Part shown: positions 56,722-64,000 of the stretch, one piece after another | How the letters are laid out: every line of letters begins with the position of its first letter | How positions within the stretch are numbered: the first letter of the stretch is position 1 | Source: Streptomyces griseoluteus | Lineage (GTDB): Bacteria; Actinomycetota; Actinomycetes; Streptomycetales; Streptomycetaceae | Assembly (NCBI GenBank): GCA_000717735.1 | Contig: JOBE01000035.1 | Span: 94,442 to 158,441 of the forward strand | Length of the DNA: 64,000 nt | Direction: 5' to 3' | The notes under the pieces: model-generated | What the model saw: the letters and a program-made list of their open reading frames with translations, nothing else | Database searches by the model: none | What the model was told of the DNA's origin: nothing | Made by a program: the position numbers and the translations under genes

Positions 56722-56964
56722 TCAGGCCCCCGGCAGGCCTTCCAGGGTGTGCCGGGATCCGGGGCGGCCGCCGGCCACATAGCGCTCGGCGGCCTGGACG
56801 GCCTCACGGGCGGTGCGTTCTCCCATCAGGACGCACAGGGTGTACGCCGTGTCCTCGAAGCGCCGGCGTGCCGACAGGTCGCACGGCCTGGCGAGCACGG
56901 TCCGCTCCCGGGCGCGGTAGTGCCGGAGCAGCCGGTCGACCGTGTTCCTGTCGGGCAACAGCAT
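56722..56964 (-). CDS. DUF5133 family protein
   Basis: 80 residues from ATG 56964 with AGGAGG before it, rather than the longer frame to 57111. Shows the DUF5133 pattern MLLPDRNTVDRLLRHYRARERTVLARP, then LCVLMGERTAREAVQAAERYV. Found in Streptomyces as a short, often secondary-metabolism-related protein; role unknown. Single gene divergent from the epimerase. Confidence 0.85.
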   Translation of the reverse strand: MLLPDRNTVDRLLRHYRARERTVLARPCDLSARRRFEDTAYTLCVLMGERTAREAVQAAERYVAGGRPGSRHTLEGLPGA

Positions 56965-57128
56965 GGTGTCCTCCTGGCTGGTGAGTCGCTCCATAATCCC
57001 GGCGGTCGACCACGCTCGCGACCCGCACGGACACGAAGAGTGACTGCTCTGGGGTGCGGCCTTCGGCAGGGCGGTCCCGCGCACCGCCCGGGGTGCGCTT
57101 CCGCCGCCCATGGCGGAGTGTCGAAGAC

Positions 57129-58166
57129 ATGAACCCGAAGGCGATTTCGCGGGTGGTCGTCACCGGCGCCACCGGCAACGTGGGCACGAGTCTGGTCCGG
57201 GTCCTTGCGGACGAGCCGCGCGTCGGCTCGGTCCTGGGACTCGCCCGCCGCCGGCCGGGCATCGACCTCCCAGGGGTCGAGTGGGCCGAGGTCGACCTCT
57301 CACGGGAGGGCGACGAGCCCCTGCTCGCACGGCACGTCGCCGACGCGGACGCCGTCGTGCACCTGGCGTGGCGGTTCCAGCCGACCCACGACCCGGTGGA
57401 GACCTGGCGGTCGAACGTCCTGGGCTCGGTGCGCGTCTTCGACGCGGTCGCGGCGGCGCGCGTGCCGGTCCTGGTGCACGCCTCCTCGGTGGGGGCGTAC
57501 TCCCCCGGCCCGCCGGGCGGCGCGCCGGTGTCCGAGGCGTGGCCGACGCACGGCTGGCCGGGCGCCGCGTACACCCGGGAGAAGTCCTATCTGGAGCGGG
57601 TCCTCGACACCTTCGAGCGGGACCATCCGACGACCCGGGTGGTCCGGATGCGCCCGGCCTTCCTGTTCAAGGAGGAGTCGGCGAGCGAGCAGCGGCGGAT
57701 CTTCGCGGGGCGCTTCTTCCCCGGCATGCTGATGCGGCCCGAACTCCTCCCGCTGATGCCGGAGTTCGACGGTCTGCGCTTCCAGGTCATGCACACGGAG
57801 GACGCCGCCGACGCCTACCGGCGGGCGCTGCTGCGCGACGTCCGGGGCCCGTTCAACCTGGCCGCCGAGCCGGCGCTCGACGCGGCGACCCTGGGCGAAC
57901 TCTTCGGAGCCCGGCCGGTACGGGTCCCCGCGGGCGCGGTGCGGGGCGCGCTGTCGGCGGCCTGGCATCTGCGGCTCGCCCCGGCCTCGCCCGGACTCTT
58001 CGACGCGGTGCGGCACATTCCGCTCCTGGCGACGGAACGGGCGCGGCGCGAGCTGGAGTGGGAGCCGTCGCACAGTTCCCTGGACGCCCTGGAAGCGTTC
58101 CTGCGCGGAGTCCGCGCGGGTGCGGGCGACGACACGGCTCCCCTGGCGGGGCACCGCGTCGGCTGA
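57129..58166 (+). CDS. NAD-dependent epimerase/dehydratase-family protein (extended SDR)
   Basis: 345 residues from ATG 57129. NAD site VVTGATGNVGTSLVRVL (TGxxGxxG), sensor GLARRRPG, the YxxxK catalytic pair in AYTREKSYL, and SSVGAYSPG for the Ser/Thr. A mid-size SDR acting on a nucleotide sugar, sterol-like or similar alcohol; the family is broad. C-terminal residues 280-345 are rich in Arg and Ala and end in a short loop. Confidence 0.88.
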   Translation: MNPKAISRVVVTGATGNVGTSLVRVLADEPRVGSVLGLARRRPGIDLPGVEWAEVDLSREGDEPLLARHVADADAVVHLAWRFQPTHDPVETWRSNVLGSVRVFDAVAAARVPVLVHASSVGAYSPGPPGGAPVSEAWPTHGWPGAAYTREKSYLERVLDTFERDHPTTRVVRMRPAFLFKEESASEQRRIFAGRFFPGMLMRPELLPLMPEFDGLRFQVMHTEDAADAYRRALLRDVRGPFNLAAEPALDAATLGELFGARPVRVPAGAVRGALSAAWHLRLAPASPGLFDAVRHIPLLATERARRELEWEPSHSSLDALEAFLRGVRAGAGDDTAPLAGHRVG

Positions 58167-58184
58167 CGCGGGGCGGCGCCGGGT

Positions 58185-58264
58185 GACCCGGCCGGCGGCG
58201 GGCGACCCGGCCGGCGGCGGGCGACCCGACCCGGTCCGCGGGCGACCCGACCCGGTCCGCGGGC
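58185..58264. repeat. Paired tandem repeats after the epimerase gene
   Basis: Two exact 19-bp units (GACCCGGCCGGCGGCGGGC at 58185 and 58204) followed by two exact 21-bp units starting GACCCGACCCGG (58223 and 58244). The pattern suggests local slippage or duplication. It lies in the 147-bp gap between convergent 3' ends and may affect transcription termination. Confidence 0.85.
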
Positions 58265-58313
58265 GGGTGCCGCTGGAGCCGGGCGGCGTCGTGTGCGCGG
58301 GCGGGACGGTCCG

Positions 58314-59083
58314 TCAGGGGGTGGTGACGGTGGGCCGGTCGACGAGCCGGATCGCCGCGCCCGCGGCCTCGCTGCCGCGGCAGTGGGCACGATGGCGCCG
58401 TATCACCATGTCGATGTCGAGGCGGCGGGCGAACTCCGGGCGGGCGGCCATCCGTCGGGCGTACGCCCACAGGGAGGCGTACCCGGCGGCCCGGTCCATG
58501 GCCGTGGCGTCCAGGTGCCAGCGGTGCACGGTGTCGAGCTGGACCAGGGTGACCCAGACGTGCACGTCGGCGGCGGTCGGCGCCTCGCCGAGCACGTACG
58601 GGTGACGGCGAGGCGGCGTTCCAGGGAGCCGAGTGCCGCGAAGAGGCCGTCGAGCGGGTCGCGGTGGGCCGCGTCGCCGTCGAGCCCGAGCTCGCCGGCC
58701 CGCTGGACGGCCCGGTTGACGCTCCGCTCGCAGAGGTCCGCGATCGCCTCGATGTCACCCCGGTGCTCCTCGGGCAGCAGCTCGGGGCCTTCGCCTCGGA
58801 AGCGGAGGGCGAGGTCCCCGAGGATGTCGGGGACGTGGGTGCTGACGATCCTTCCGGTCCACCCGTCGCTGAGGACGGGCGGGGCGGCCGGGCCGTCGTA
58901 GAGGTGGGCGCTCGCCTCGTACGGCGGGCGGAGCGCGGCGTACCCGCCGTCGGGCGTGTCGGCGGTGGCGGGCAGGACGGTGAGCGGGAGCGTGTCGTCG
59001 AGTCCGAGGAGGCCGTGGGTGAGCGCGATGCCCAGACAGCCCGGGTCGGACGGTGCGGCATGGAGGCGGTAGCGGTGCGGCAC
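58314..59083 (-). pseudogene. Glutathione-S-transferase-like gene with frameshift(s)
   Basis: The N-terminal domain (PHRYRLHAAPSDPGCLGIALTHGLLGLDD) and the helical C-terminal domain (LCERSVNRAVQRAGELG; then GEAPTAADVHVWVTLVQLDTV) are in different frames, meeting near 58600. A coded-looking stretch also precedes GTG 59083 (FRGRIGRDEHSGHYA), and an AAGGGAG site with ATG near 59174 would reach it only with a second shift. So the gene is probably about 285 codons, interrupted once or twice. Family: omega/xenobiotic GST-like (glutathionyl-hydroquinone reductase type). Inactivation or sequencing errors both possible. Confidence 0.7.
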
Positions 59084-59174
59084 GGCGTAGTGGCCGCTGT
59101 GCTCGTCGCGGCCGATCCGCCCGCGGAAGACGGCACGGCGGAGGCGGGCAGGAGCTAGGGCGGGACGACGGACA

Positions 59175-59563
59175 TGCTTCTCCCTTGACGGCGCTCGGTG
59201 CTGGGTCGGGCGGCGCGCGGAGCCCGGTCGCGGCGGTGCGACGGCGGGTCGGGGCGCGGGGCCCGGAGGCAGCAGGGGTACGGCGAGGAGAGACGGACAG
59301 GCGTCTCAGGGAGTGGGACGAACGTCCGGGTGTGAGCGGCGACTCGCGGCGCCGCAGACCCGCAGCAGATCGATGTGGCGGCGGGAGGTGAGGGGCAGGG
59401 AGCGCGGGAGGGGTGCGGCGGGTGAGGTGTTCCGCCGGCCGCTGCGCACCATGGTTCCCTACTTGTTCGCTCGGATTCCCGTCCTGAGTGTCCGACCGGT
59501 CACCGGCGACGTCAAGGGTGCGGTGCGGCCATCTCCTTCCGGGCCGTACGGGATAATGCGCCC
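59175..59563. other. 389-bp non-coding stretch before the Rrf2 gene
   Basis: No gene is supported. Near the end, GGGATAATGCG immediately precedes the Rrf2 ATG and could act as a -10-like box for a nearly leaderless transcript. No repeat or RNA was recognised. Confidence 0.4.
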
Positions 59564-60019
59564 ATGCGCATTTCAGCCAGGGCCGACTACGCGGTGCGTG
59601 CCGCCCTCCAGCTCGCCGCCGCCCAGGACGCGGGGCCACTGAAGGCCGAGGCGATCGCCGAGGGCCAGGGCATCTCGCACAAGTTCCTGGAGGGCATCCT
59701 CGGGGACATGCGCAAGGGCGGTCTGGTGCAGAGCCAGCGGGGCGGGAACGGCGGCTACTGGCTGGCCAGGCCCGCGGAGTCGATCTCGGTCGCGGAGGTC
59801 ATACGCTGCGTGGACGGCCCCCTGGTCTCGGTCCGCGGGGAACGGCCGCCGGACCTGTCGTACACCGGGCCCGCCGAGTCGCTGCTCACGTTGTGGATCG
59901 CCCTGAGGGCCGGTGTCCGCGAGGTGCTCGGGGTCTCGCTCGCGGAGGTGGCGGCGGCACAGCTGCCGGCCGGGATCGTCGCGCTGGCGGACGACCCGGA
60001 GGCCTGGACCAACCCCTGA
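59564..60019 (+). CDS. Rrf2-family transcriptional regulator
   Basis: 151 residues. The N-terminal winged helix begins MRISARADYAVRAALQLAA, typical of Rrf2, with recognition helix ISHKFLEGILGDMRKGGLVQSQRGGNGGYWLAR. A single Cys is present (IRCVDG), so the three-Cys cluster of Fe-S members (IscR, NsrR) is missing. Cluster-free members such as CymR control sulfur metabolism. A 25-bp dyad lies between this gene and the next, at 60138-60162, and is the obvious target. Confidence 0.9.
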   Translation: MRISARADYAVRAALQLAAAQDAGPLKAEAIAEGQGISHKFLEGILGDMRKGGLVQSQRGGNGGYWLARPAESISVAEVIRCVDGPLVSVRGERPPDLSYTGPAESLLTLWIALRAGVREVLGVSLAEVAAAQLPAGIVALADDPEAWTNP

Positions 60020-60137
60020 GTCACCGGCTCCGGGGGCGCCCGCGCGGGCCTGCGGCGACCTGACGGGGTCTCAGGGGACAAGACGAGCACGTCCATCCAG
60101 TGGACGCCCCTTGGGGCCCGGCGACTACCTCTGCCAA

Positions 60138-60162
60138 TATCCCTACTATTCCAGTGGGGATA
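60138..60162. promoter_or_regulatory. 25-bp near-perfect operator upstream of the acyl-CoA-dehydrogenase-like gene
   Basis: TATCCCTACT-ATTCC-AGTGGGGATA: 10-bp arms matching at 9 of 10 positions around a five-base centre. It lies 22 bp before the GTG at 60184 and about 120 bp after the Rrf2 stop. This length and A/T-framed symmetry resemble operators of cluster-free Rrf2/CymR regulators. Confidence 0.75.
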
Positions 60163-60183
60163 CTGGGGAACATGTGAGGTGAC

Positions 60184-61599
60184 GTGAGCACGCCGAGGAA
60201 ATCGCCGAAGAGACCCGCGACACGCACCCCCTCCGCACCGGTCGGCGGGCCGGAAACCCCACCCTCCGGCCACCCCGCTCGCCGCGCCGACGACGCGATC
60301 TGGTCCCGCGTCACCCGCGAGCTCGCCGACGACCTCGCCGTCGACGCCCTCGCCAGGGACCGGGCCGGCAAGGCCCCGTTCGACGAGGTAGCCCGCCTCC
60401 AGGAGGCCGGCATGCCCGCCCTCCTCACGGCGCCCGGCCCGGACAAGCAGGGCGCCGACTGGGCGGCCGCGTGTGCGGTCGTACGGGAGATCTCCGCCGC
60501 CGACAGCTCGGTGGGCGAACTCCTCGCCCACCACTACGCGCTGTCCTGGAGCAGCCGCTTCTTCGCCCCCGCACAGGAGCCGGCCGCCGGCCGCCAGGGG
60601 ACCGGACGGCTCGGCACTACGCCCCCCGCGCCCGCGGCAGGACCCGCGCTCGACGTCCGTACGGCCGAGGAGCACTGGCTGCTCGCCGGCGGCGTCGAGC
60701 CACCGCGCAACGAGGCCGGACCCGGCCTGACCCTGACCCCCGCCCACTCCGGCGGCGGGTGGATCCTCGAAGGGAGCCGCGCCTTCTCCTCCGCGGTCAC
60801 CGTCGCGGACCGGCTCGTCGTCGGCGCCCGGCCCGGAGGCACGGGCGACCTGCTCGTCGTCCTCGTGGACCCGGCAGGGCCCGGGGTGTTCACGTCCGCC
60901 GCGCCGGACCGGGTCGGGCAGCGCCTCGCGGGCGCGGGCACCGTCACCTTCGACCGGGTCGCGGTACCGCCCGAGGACGTCCTCGGCGCCCTCCCCCACG
61001 ACGAGCACGACGTCGCCCCCTTCACCACCCTCGCCCCGCTCGCCCTGCGGTTGCTCCTCGTCCAGGTCGGGCTCGGCATCGCCGAGGGGGCGCTCGCGGA
61101 GGCCCGGGACATCAGCCGGGCCGGCCAGGCGGGACCGGCACCGGGAGGCCACCCGGCCGGCCGTCGCGGAGGCCGGCCGGACGCGGACGGCCCCCTGCCG
61201 GTCGGGGCCGGGGACGATCCGTACCTCCTCCTCGCCTACGGGGAACTGGCGACGGCCGCGCACGCCGCCGCCGCGGTGGTGGAGCGCGCGACGGACGCCC
61301 TCGCCCACGGCCTGCTCGCCGGAGCGTCGCTCGGCGTGGAGGAACGGGCGGACATCGCCGTCCTGGTGGCGGCGGCCGAGACCGTCACCGGCCGGGCGGC
61401 CGTCCACATCACCACCCGCGTCCTCGAACTCGTCGACGGTACGGCGGGCGCCGACACGCACGCCGGCGGCCCGGGCTTCGACCGCTTCTGGCGCAACGCC
61501 CGCGCGCTCACCGCGCCCACCCGGGCGGCCCACCGGCTCCGTGACATCGGGGACCACTACCTGAACGGCACCCACGCCCGGCTCACGCTGCCGGTCTGA
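60184..61599 (+). CDS. Acyl-CoA-dehydrogenase-fold flavoprotein (DszC/SfnB-like)
   Basis: 471 residues from GTG 60184 with GAGGTGA upstream. It has the dehydrogenase fold: the N-terminal helical domain, middle beta domain (WLLAGGVEPPRNEAG, GWILEGSRAFSSAVTVADRLVVGA), and C-terminal four-helix domain with TVTFDRVAVPPEDVLGAL and FDRFWRNARALTAPTRAAHRLRDIGDHYL. These last motifs are typical of DszC/SfnB-type flavin monooxygenases used in organosulfur breakdown, rather than fatty acid dehydrogenases, since the catalytic base Glu is not obvious. It is about 50 residues longer than usual, with insertions near 130-150 and 320-340 rich in Gly, Ala and Pro. Controlled by the operator above. Confidence 0.85.
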   Translation: MSTPRKSPKRPATRTPSAPVGGPETPPSGHPARRADDAIWSRVTRELADDLAVDALARDRAGKAPFDEVARLQEAGMPALLTAPGPDKQGADWAAACAVVREISAADSSVGELLAHHYALSWSSRFFAPAQEPAAGRQGTGRLGTTPPAPAAGPALDVRTAEEHWLLAGGVEPPRNEAGPGLTLTPAHSGGGWILEGSRAFSSAVTVADRLVVGARPGGTGDLLVVLVDPAGPGVFTSAAPDRVGQRLAGAGTVTFDRVAVPPEDVLGALPHDEHDVAPFTTLAPLALRLLLVQVGLGIAEGALAEARDISRAGQAGPAPGGHPAGRRGGRPDADGPLPVGAGDDPYLLLAYGELATAAHAAAAVVERATDALAHGLLAGASLGVEERADIAVLVAAAETVTGRAAVHITTRVLELVDGTAGADTHAGGPGFDRFWRNARALTAPTRAAHRLRDIGDHYLNGTHARLTLPV

Positions 61600-61619
61600 A
61601 CCGGGCGGACCGGCATGTC

Positions 61620-61633
61620 GGGACCTCCGGCCC
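61620..61633 (+). promoter_or_regulatory. DosR/OsdR-like box
   Basis: GGGACCTCCGGCCC upstream of the stress-protein gene by about 88 bp. The GGGxCC-n-GGCCC form matches DosR-type boxes reported upstream of universal stress genes in actinobacteria. Only one half-pair is visible, so this is tentative. Confidence 0.4.
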
Positions 61634-61720
61634 TCTCATCCGCCCGCCGAATGGCCCAAGCTGGAAGGAGAGGGGTCTGCCACACGGCGGGCCCGACACC
61701 TCACCCACGGAGGCAGACTG

Positions 61721-62593
61721 ATGAGTCGTGAGATCGTCGCAGGAGTGGACGGCTCCCCGGAGAGCCTGGCGGCAGCCGACTGGGCCGCCCGCGAGGCCCT
61801 CCACCGGGGTCTCCCGCTACGGCTCGCGCACGCCTGGCGCTGGGAACCACTGGACCTCCCCCTTGTCCAGGACCGCGCCGACCAGGAGCACGTCGCGGAC
61901 GCGGTCGTGCGGGAGGCCGAGGCCACCATCGCCGGCCGCTATCCGGGGCTCGCGCTCACGGCCGAGGTGATCGGCGACACGCCGGTCGCAGCTCTTCTCG
62001 GCACCGAGGAACACGCCGAGATGCTCGTCATCGGCTCGCGCGGGCACGGCGCCGTCACCGGGTTCCTGCTCGGCTCGTACGGGCAGCAGATCATCGCCGG
62101 GGCCACCCGCCCGGTGGTCGCCGTCAGGTCCCGCGACGGCGATCCGGCCGAACCCCCCACCGGACACGTGCTCGTCGGGCAGCTCGGCAGCCCGGAGGAC
62201 AGCGCCGCCGCGCTGGGCTTCGCCTTCGGGACGGCCGCCGCGCGCGGGGCCTCCGTGCGGGCCGTACGCGCCTGGAGCCTGCCGCCGCTGTTCGCGTACA
62301 GCCCGCTCTCGATGCGGCTCGCCGACGATGCCGGCGGGCTCGTCCCGTACGAGGAGAAGGCCCTGAGCGACGCCCTCGCGCCCTGGCGCGAGCGCTACCC
62401 GGACGTGCCGGTCACCGAGCACGTCGAGCTGGGCAGCGCGGGCCAGGTGCTCCTCTCCGCCTCGGGGGCCGCCCAGCTCCTGGTGGTCGGCCGACGGGCC
62501 AAGCGGGGGGCCGCCGGGCCGAGGATCGGCTCCGTGGCGCACGCGGCGCTGCACCTCGCGCCCTGTCCGGTGGCGGTCGTGCCGCAGGGCTGA
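61721..62593 (+). CDS. Tandem universal stress protein
   Basis: 290 residues with two USP domains. The first (1-145) has VAGVDGSPESLAAADWAAREA and the nucleotide loop GSRGHGAVTGFLLGSYGQQI; the second (150-290) has VGQLGSPEDSAAALGFA and GRRAKRGAAGPRIGSVAHAAL. Binds ATP or acts as a stress-state protein; a DosR-like box upstream suggests hypoxia or nitric-oxide type control. It follows the sulfur-type gene by 121 bp. Confidence 0.92.
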   Translation: MSREIVAGVDGSPESLAAADWAAREALHRGLPLRLAHAWRWEPLDLPLVQDRADQEHVADAVVREAEATIAGRYPGLALTAEVIGDTPVAALLGTEEHAEMLVIGSRGHGAVTGFLLGSYGQQIIAGATRPVVAVRSRDGDPAEPPTGHVLVGQLGSPEDSAAALGFAFGTAAARGASVRAVRAWSLPPLFAYSPLSMRLADDAGGLVPYEEKALSDALAPWRERYPDVPVTEHVELGSAGQVLLSASGAAQLLVVGRRAKRGAAGPRIGSVAHAALHLAPCPVAVVPQG

Positions 62594-62638
62594 AAGGGTT
62601 CGTGGAGACCCGAACGGTCTCGTCGGTCGACGCGCGCG

Positions 62639-62671
62639 GTTGACGCGTCACGTTGACGCGTCACGTTGACG
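62639..62671. repeat. Short tandem repeat of 13 bp
   Basis: GTTGACGCGTCAC repeated twice with a third partial GTTGACG, in the 182-bp gap before the CAP gene. Each unit holds the palindrome TGACGCGTCA. Confidence 0.8.
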
Positions 62672-62775
62672 AGGCGTGTCGGGGCGGCCGGGGCCGGAAA
62701 GAGTTACCGCCGTCGCCCCGGTGGCTCTCCCCAGCGCCGGCCAGTCCGGCGGCCACGGCGAGAGAGCGGAGCTCC

Positions 62776-63570
62776 ATGCGGCACCACGACCGTCCCGGTC
62801 AGCCCGACGTCCCGAACCACGACGCGCAGCGCGAGGAACCCGCCGAACGCGGCGGACACTCCGACCCGGCGGCACGTCCGGACGGCCGGCACCGCAGAGG
62901 CCGCGTGGCGCGGCGCCTCCGGCTCCGCCGCCCCTCGTTCCGCGCGGCCGCCCTCACCGTCGGAACGACGGCGGCCGCCCTGACGGTCGCGACCGGCCTG
63001 TACGTGGCCTCCCCGACCGCCACCGGCACCACGGGCGCGACCGGTCCCGGTGCCGTCACCCCCACCGTCGCGGAACCGAAGGCGGAACCGGAGGCCGAGC
63101 CCGAGCGCCCGCAGGCGCGACAGGCCGTGCGGCCGCAGGAGCAGCGGCGGGAGCGACTGCACGCGCAGGCCCCCGCAGGAAAGGCCGCCCGATACGTCAA
63201 GGACGTCCTCGCCCTCGTCAACGCCGAGCGGGAGCAGGCCGGTTGCGCCCCGCTCCGCGCCGAGAAGCATCTGCGGACCGCCGCCCAGGGGCACGCCGAC
63301 GACATGTCCGCCCGGGACTACTACGAGCACGCCAGCCCGGAGGGCCGCGACGCGGGCGACCGGATGAGCGGCGCCGGGTACACGTGGTCGACCTGGGGGG
63401 AGAACATCCACCGCGGGACGACGACCCCCGCCAGGACCGTGGAGGACTGGATGGCGAGCCCCGGCCACCGGGCGAACATCCTCAACTGCTCCTTCGAGGA
63501 CACCGGCGTCGGGGTGGCCCTCACCGCCAACGGCCCCTGGTGGGTGCAGGACTTCGGCGCCAGACGCTGA
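62776..63570 (+). CDS. CAP (SCP/PR1)-domain protein, membrane-anchored
   Basis: 264 residues from ATG 62776 with GGAG close upstream. A charged cytosolic start is followed by one membrane segment (about 58-78, AALTVGTTAAALTVATGLYVA), a Pro/Glu/Gln linker, then a CAP domain (140-264). The domain has DVLALVNAEREQAGCAPLRAEKHLRTAAQGHADDM, YYEHASPEGRDAGDRM, GENIHRGT and HRANILNCSFEDTGVGVA. These resemble bacterial YkwD-type proteins of spore or cell-envelope association. A second CAP gene lies convergent, 15 bp away. Confidence 0.92.
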   Translation: MRHHDRPGQPDVPNHDAQREEPAERGGHSDPAARPDGRHRRGRVARRLRLRRPSFRAAALTVGTTAAALTVATGLYVASPTATGTTGATGPGAVTPTVAEPKAEPEAEPERPQARQAVRPQEQRRERLHAQAPAGKAARYVKDVLALVNAEREQAGCAPLRAEKHLRTAAQGHADDMSARDYYEHASPEGRDAGDRMSGAGYTWSTWGENIHRGTTTPARTVEDWMASPGHRANILNCSFEDTGVGVALTANGPWWVQDFGARR

Positions 63571-63585
63571 GCGCCCGGCAGGTGG

Positions 63586-64000
63586 TCAGGAGGCGGGAGC
63601 GGCCAGCTTCTGCACCCAGACCGTGCCGTCGGGGCCCGGCGCGGAGGCCACGCCGGTGTCGCGGTAGCGGCAGTCGAGCATGTTCTCCTCGTGCTGCGCG
63701 CCGTCCTTCCAGTCGTCGACGACGGACGCCGGGTCGGACCTGCCGCGGTCCAGGTTCTCGGCCCAGGCGCTCCAGTCGTAGCCGACGGCGGTGATCCGGG
63801 CGTCCGCGTAGTCGCCCTCGGGGCTGGCGTGGCCGTAGTAGCCGCGCGCCGCCATGTCGCGGGCGTATCCGCGGGCCGCCTCGGTGAGGCGCGGGTCGAT
63901 CCGCAGCGGCGCGCAACCGGCCTGCGCCCGGAGCCGGTTGACCAGTCCGGTGAGGCGTTCCTCGGCGGTCGGCGGCGGCGTGGGGCGGGCGGTGCGGCGG
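63586..64000 (-). CDS. CAP-domain protein, partial at the right edge
   Basis: The last 137 codons of a second CAP protein, cut by the window. Visible: LTGLVNRLRAQAGCAPLRIDPRLTEAARGYARDM, GYYGHASPEGDYADAR, AENLDRGRSDPASVVDDWKDGAQHEENMLDCRYRDTGVAS. It resembles the CAP gene on the other strand but lacks HRANIL: the equivalent is HEENML. Its 5' end is outside the window, so start and signal cannot be judged. Confidence 0.88.
   Translation of the reverse strand, partial: RRTARPTPPPTAEERLTGLVNRLRAQAGCAPLRIDPRLTEAARGYARDMAARGYYGHASPEGDYADARITAVGYDWSAWAENLDRGRSDPASVVDDWKDGAQHEENMLDCRYRDTGVASAPGPDGTVWVQKLAAPAS

Overview
The window is 64 kb of very GC-rich DNA with strong G/C bias at third codon positions, many GTG starts, four-base stop/start overlaps, SGNH hydrolases, DUF5133 and DUF2252 proteins and a DosR-like box. 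This points to a Streptomyces or close relative, probably an accessory or arm-proximal chromosomal region. No rRNA, tRNA, integrase or complete insertion sequence was recognised.

Layout. 1-100: the degenerate end of a type I-E CRISPR array that continues to the left. 141-2010: a small toxin/antitoxin-like pair, then a small membrane protein coupled to a frameshifted coiled-coil gene. 2452-6159: a terpene locus (P450, polyprenyl diphosphate synthase, class I terpene cyclase). 6394-7653: a PPOX-family remnant, a perfect hairpin and a frameshifted NucS/DUF5655-like gene. 8039-13703: PadR regulator, cytosolic sulfatase, MFS carrier and formylglycine-generating enzyme in one coupled unit, then a secreted SGNH hydrolase. 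13723-22417 (minus): two alpha/beta hydrolases, an M20 amidohydrolase and an oligopeptide-type ABC importer with a permease-ATPase fusion. Divergent from these is a double-HTH Lrp-like regulator, followed by an amidase and an acyl-CoA ligase. 27345-28781: a secreted GH16/CBM protein behind a DasR-like operator. 28841-30656: a decayed LuxR-family gene fused by deletion to a decayed MFS gene. 30891-32937: DhaK/L/M. 33006-35995: a cobalamin riboswitch and the CbiM/N/Q/O cobalt ECF transporter. 36019-38676: a FadH-like reductase with a palindromic operator and a PadR regulator.

38642-45844 holds an ATP-binding anti-sigma-like protein, an FAD monooxygenase, a DUF2252 protein, a GntR/HutC regulator with an upstream DasR-like box, an amino acid permease and an unrecognised protein. 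46149-50265 is a three-gene FGGY kinase / GlpA-like / GlpB-like flavoprotein operon. Then come a Nudix hydrolase, a small protein, a second P450, a D-Ala-D-Ala carboxypeptidase, a UvrA-like ABC ATPase, DUF5133, an NAD-dependent epimerase and a broken GST-like gene. 59564-61599 is an Rrf2 regulator with a 25-bp operator ahead of an acyl-CoA-dehydrogenase/DszC-like flavoprotein. The window ends with a tandem universal stress protein and two convergent CAP-domain genes, the last cut by the right edge.

Themes: catabolic uptake-plus-hydrolysis modules with local regulators (sulfatase module, peptide/amide module), glycerol/dihydroxyacetone phosphorylation at two loci, and terpenoid chemistry. At least four otherwise intact genes carry single frameshifts, so either the region is decaying or the assembly has indels; raw reads would decide. 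The most original local system is the PadR-sulfatase-carrier-FGE unit, which packages import, hydrolysis and sulfatase activation together.
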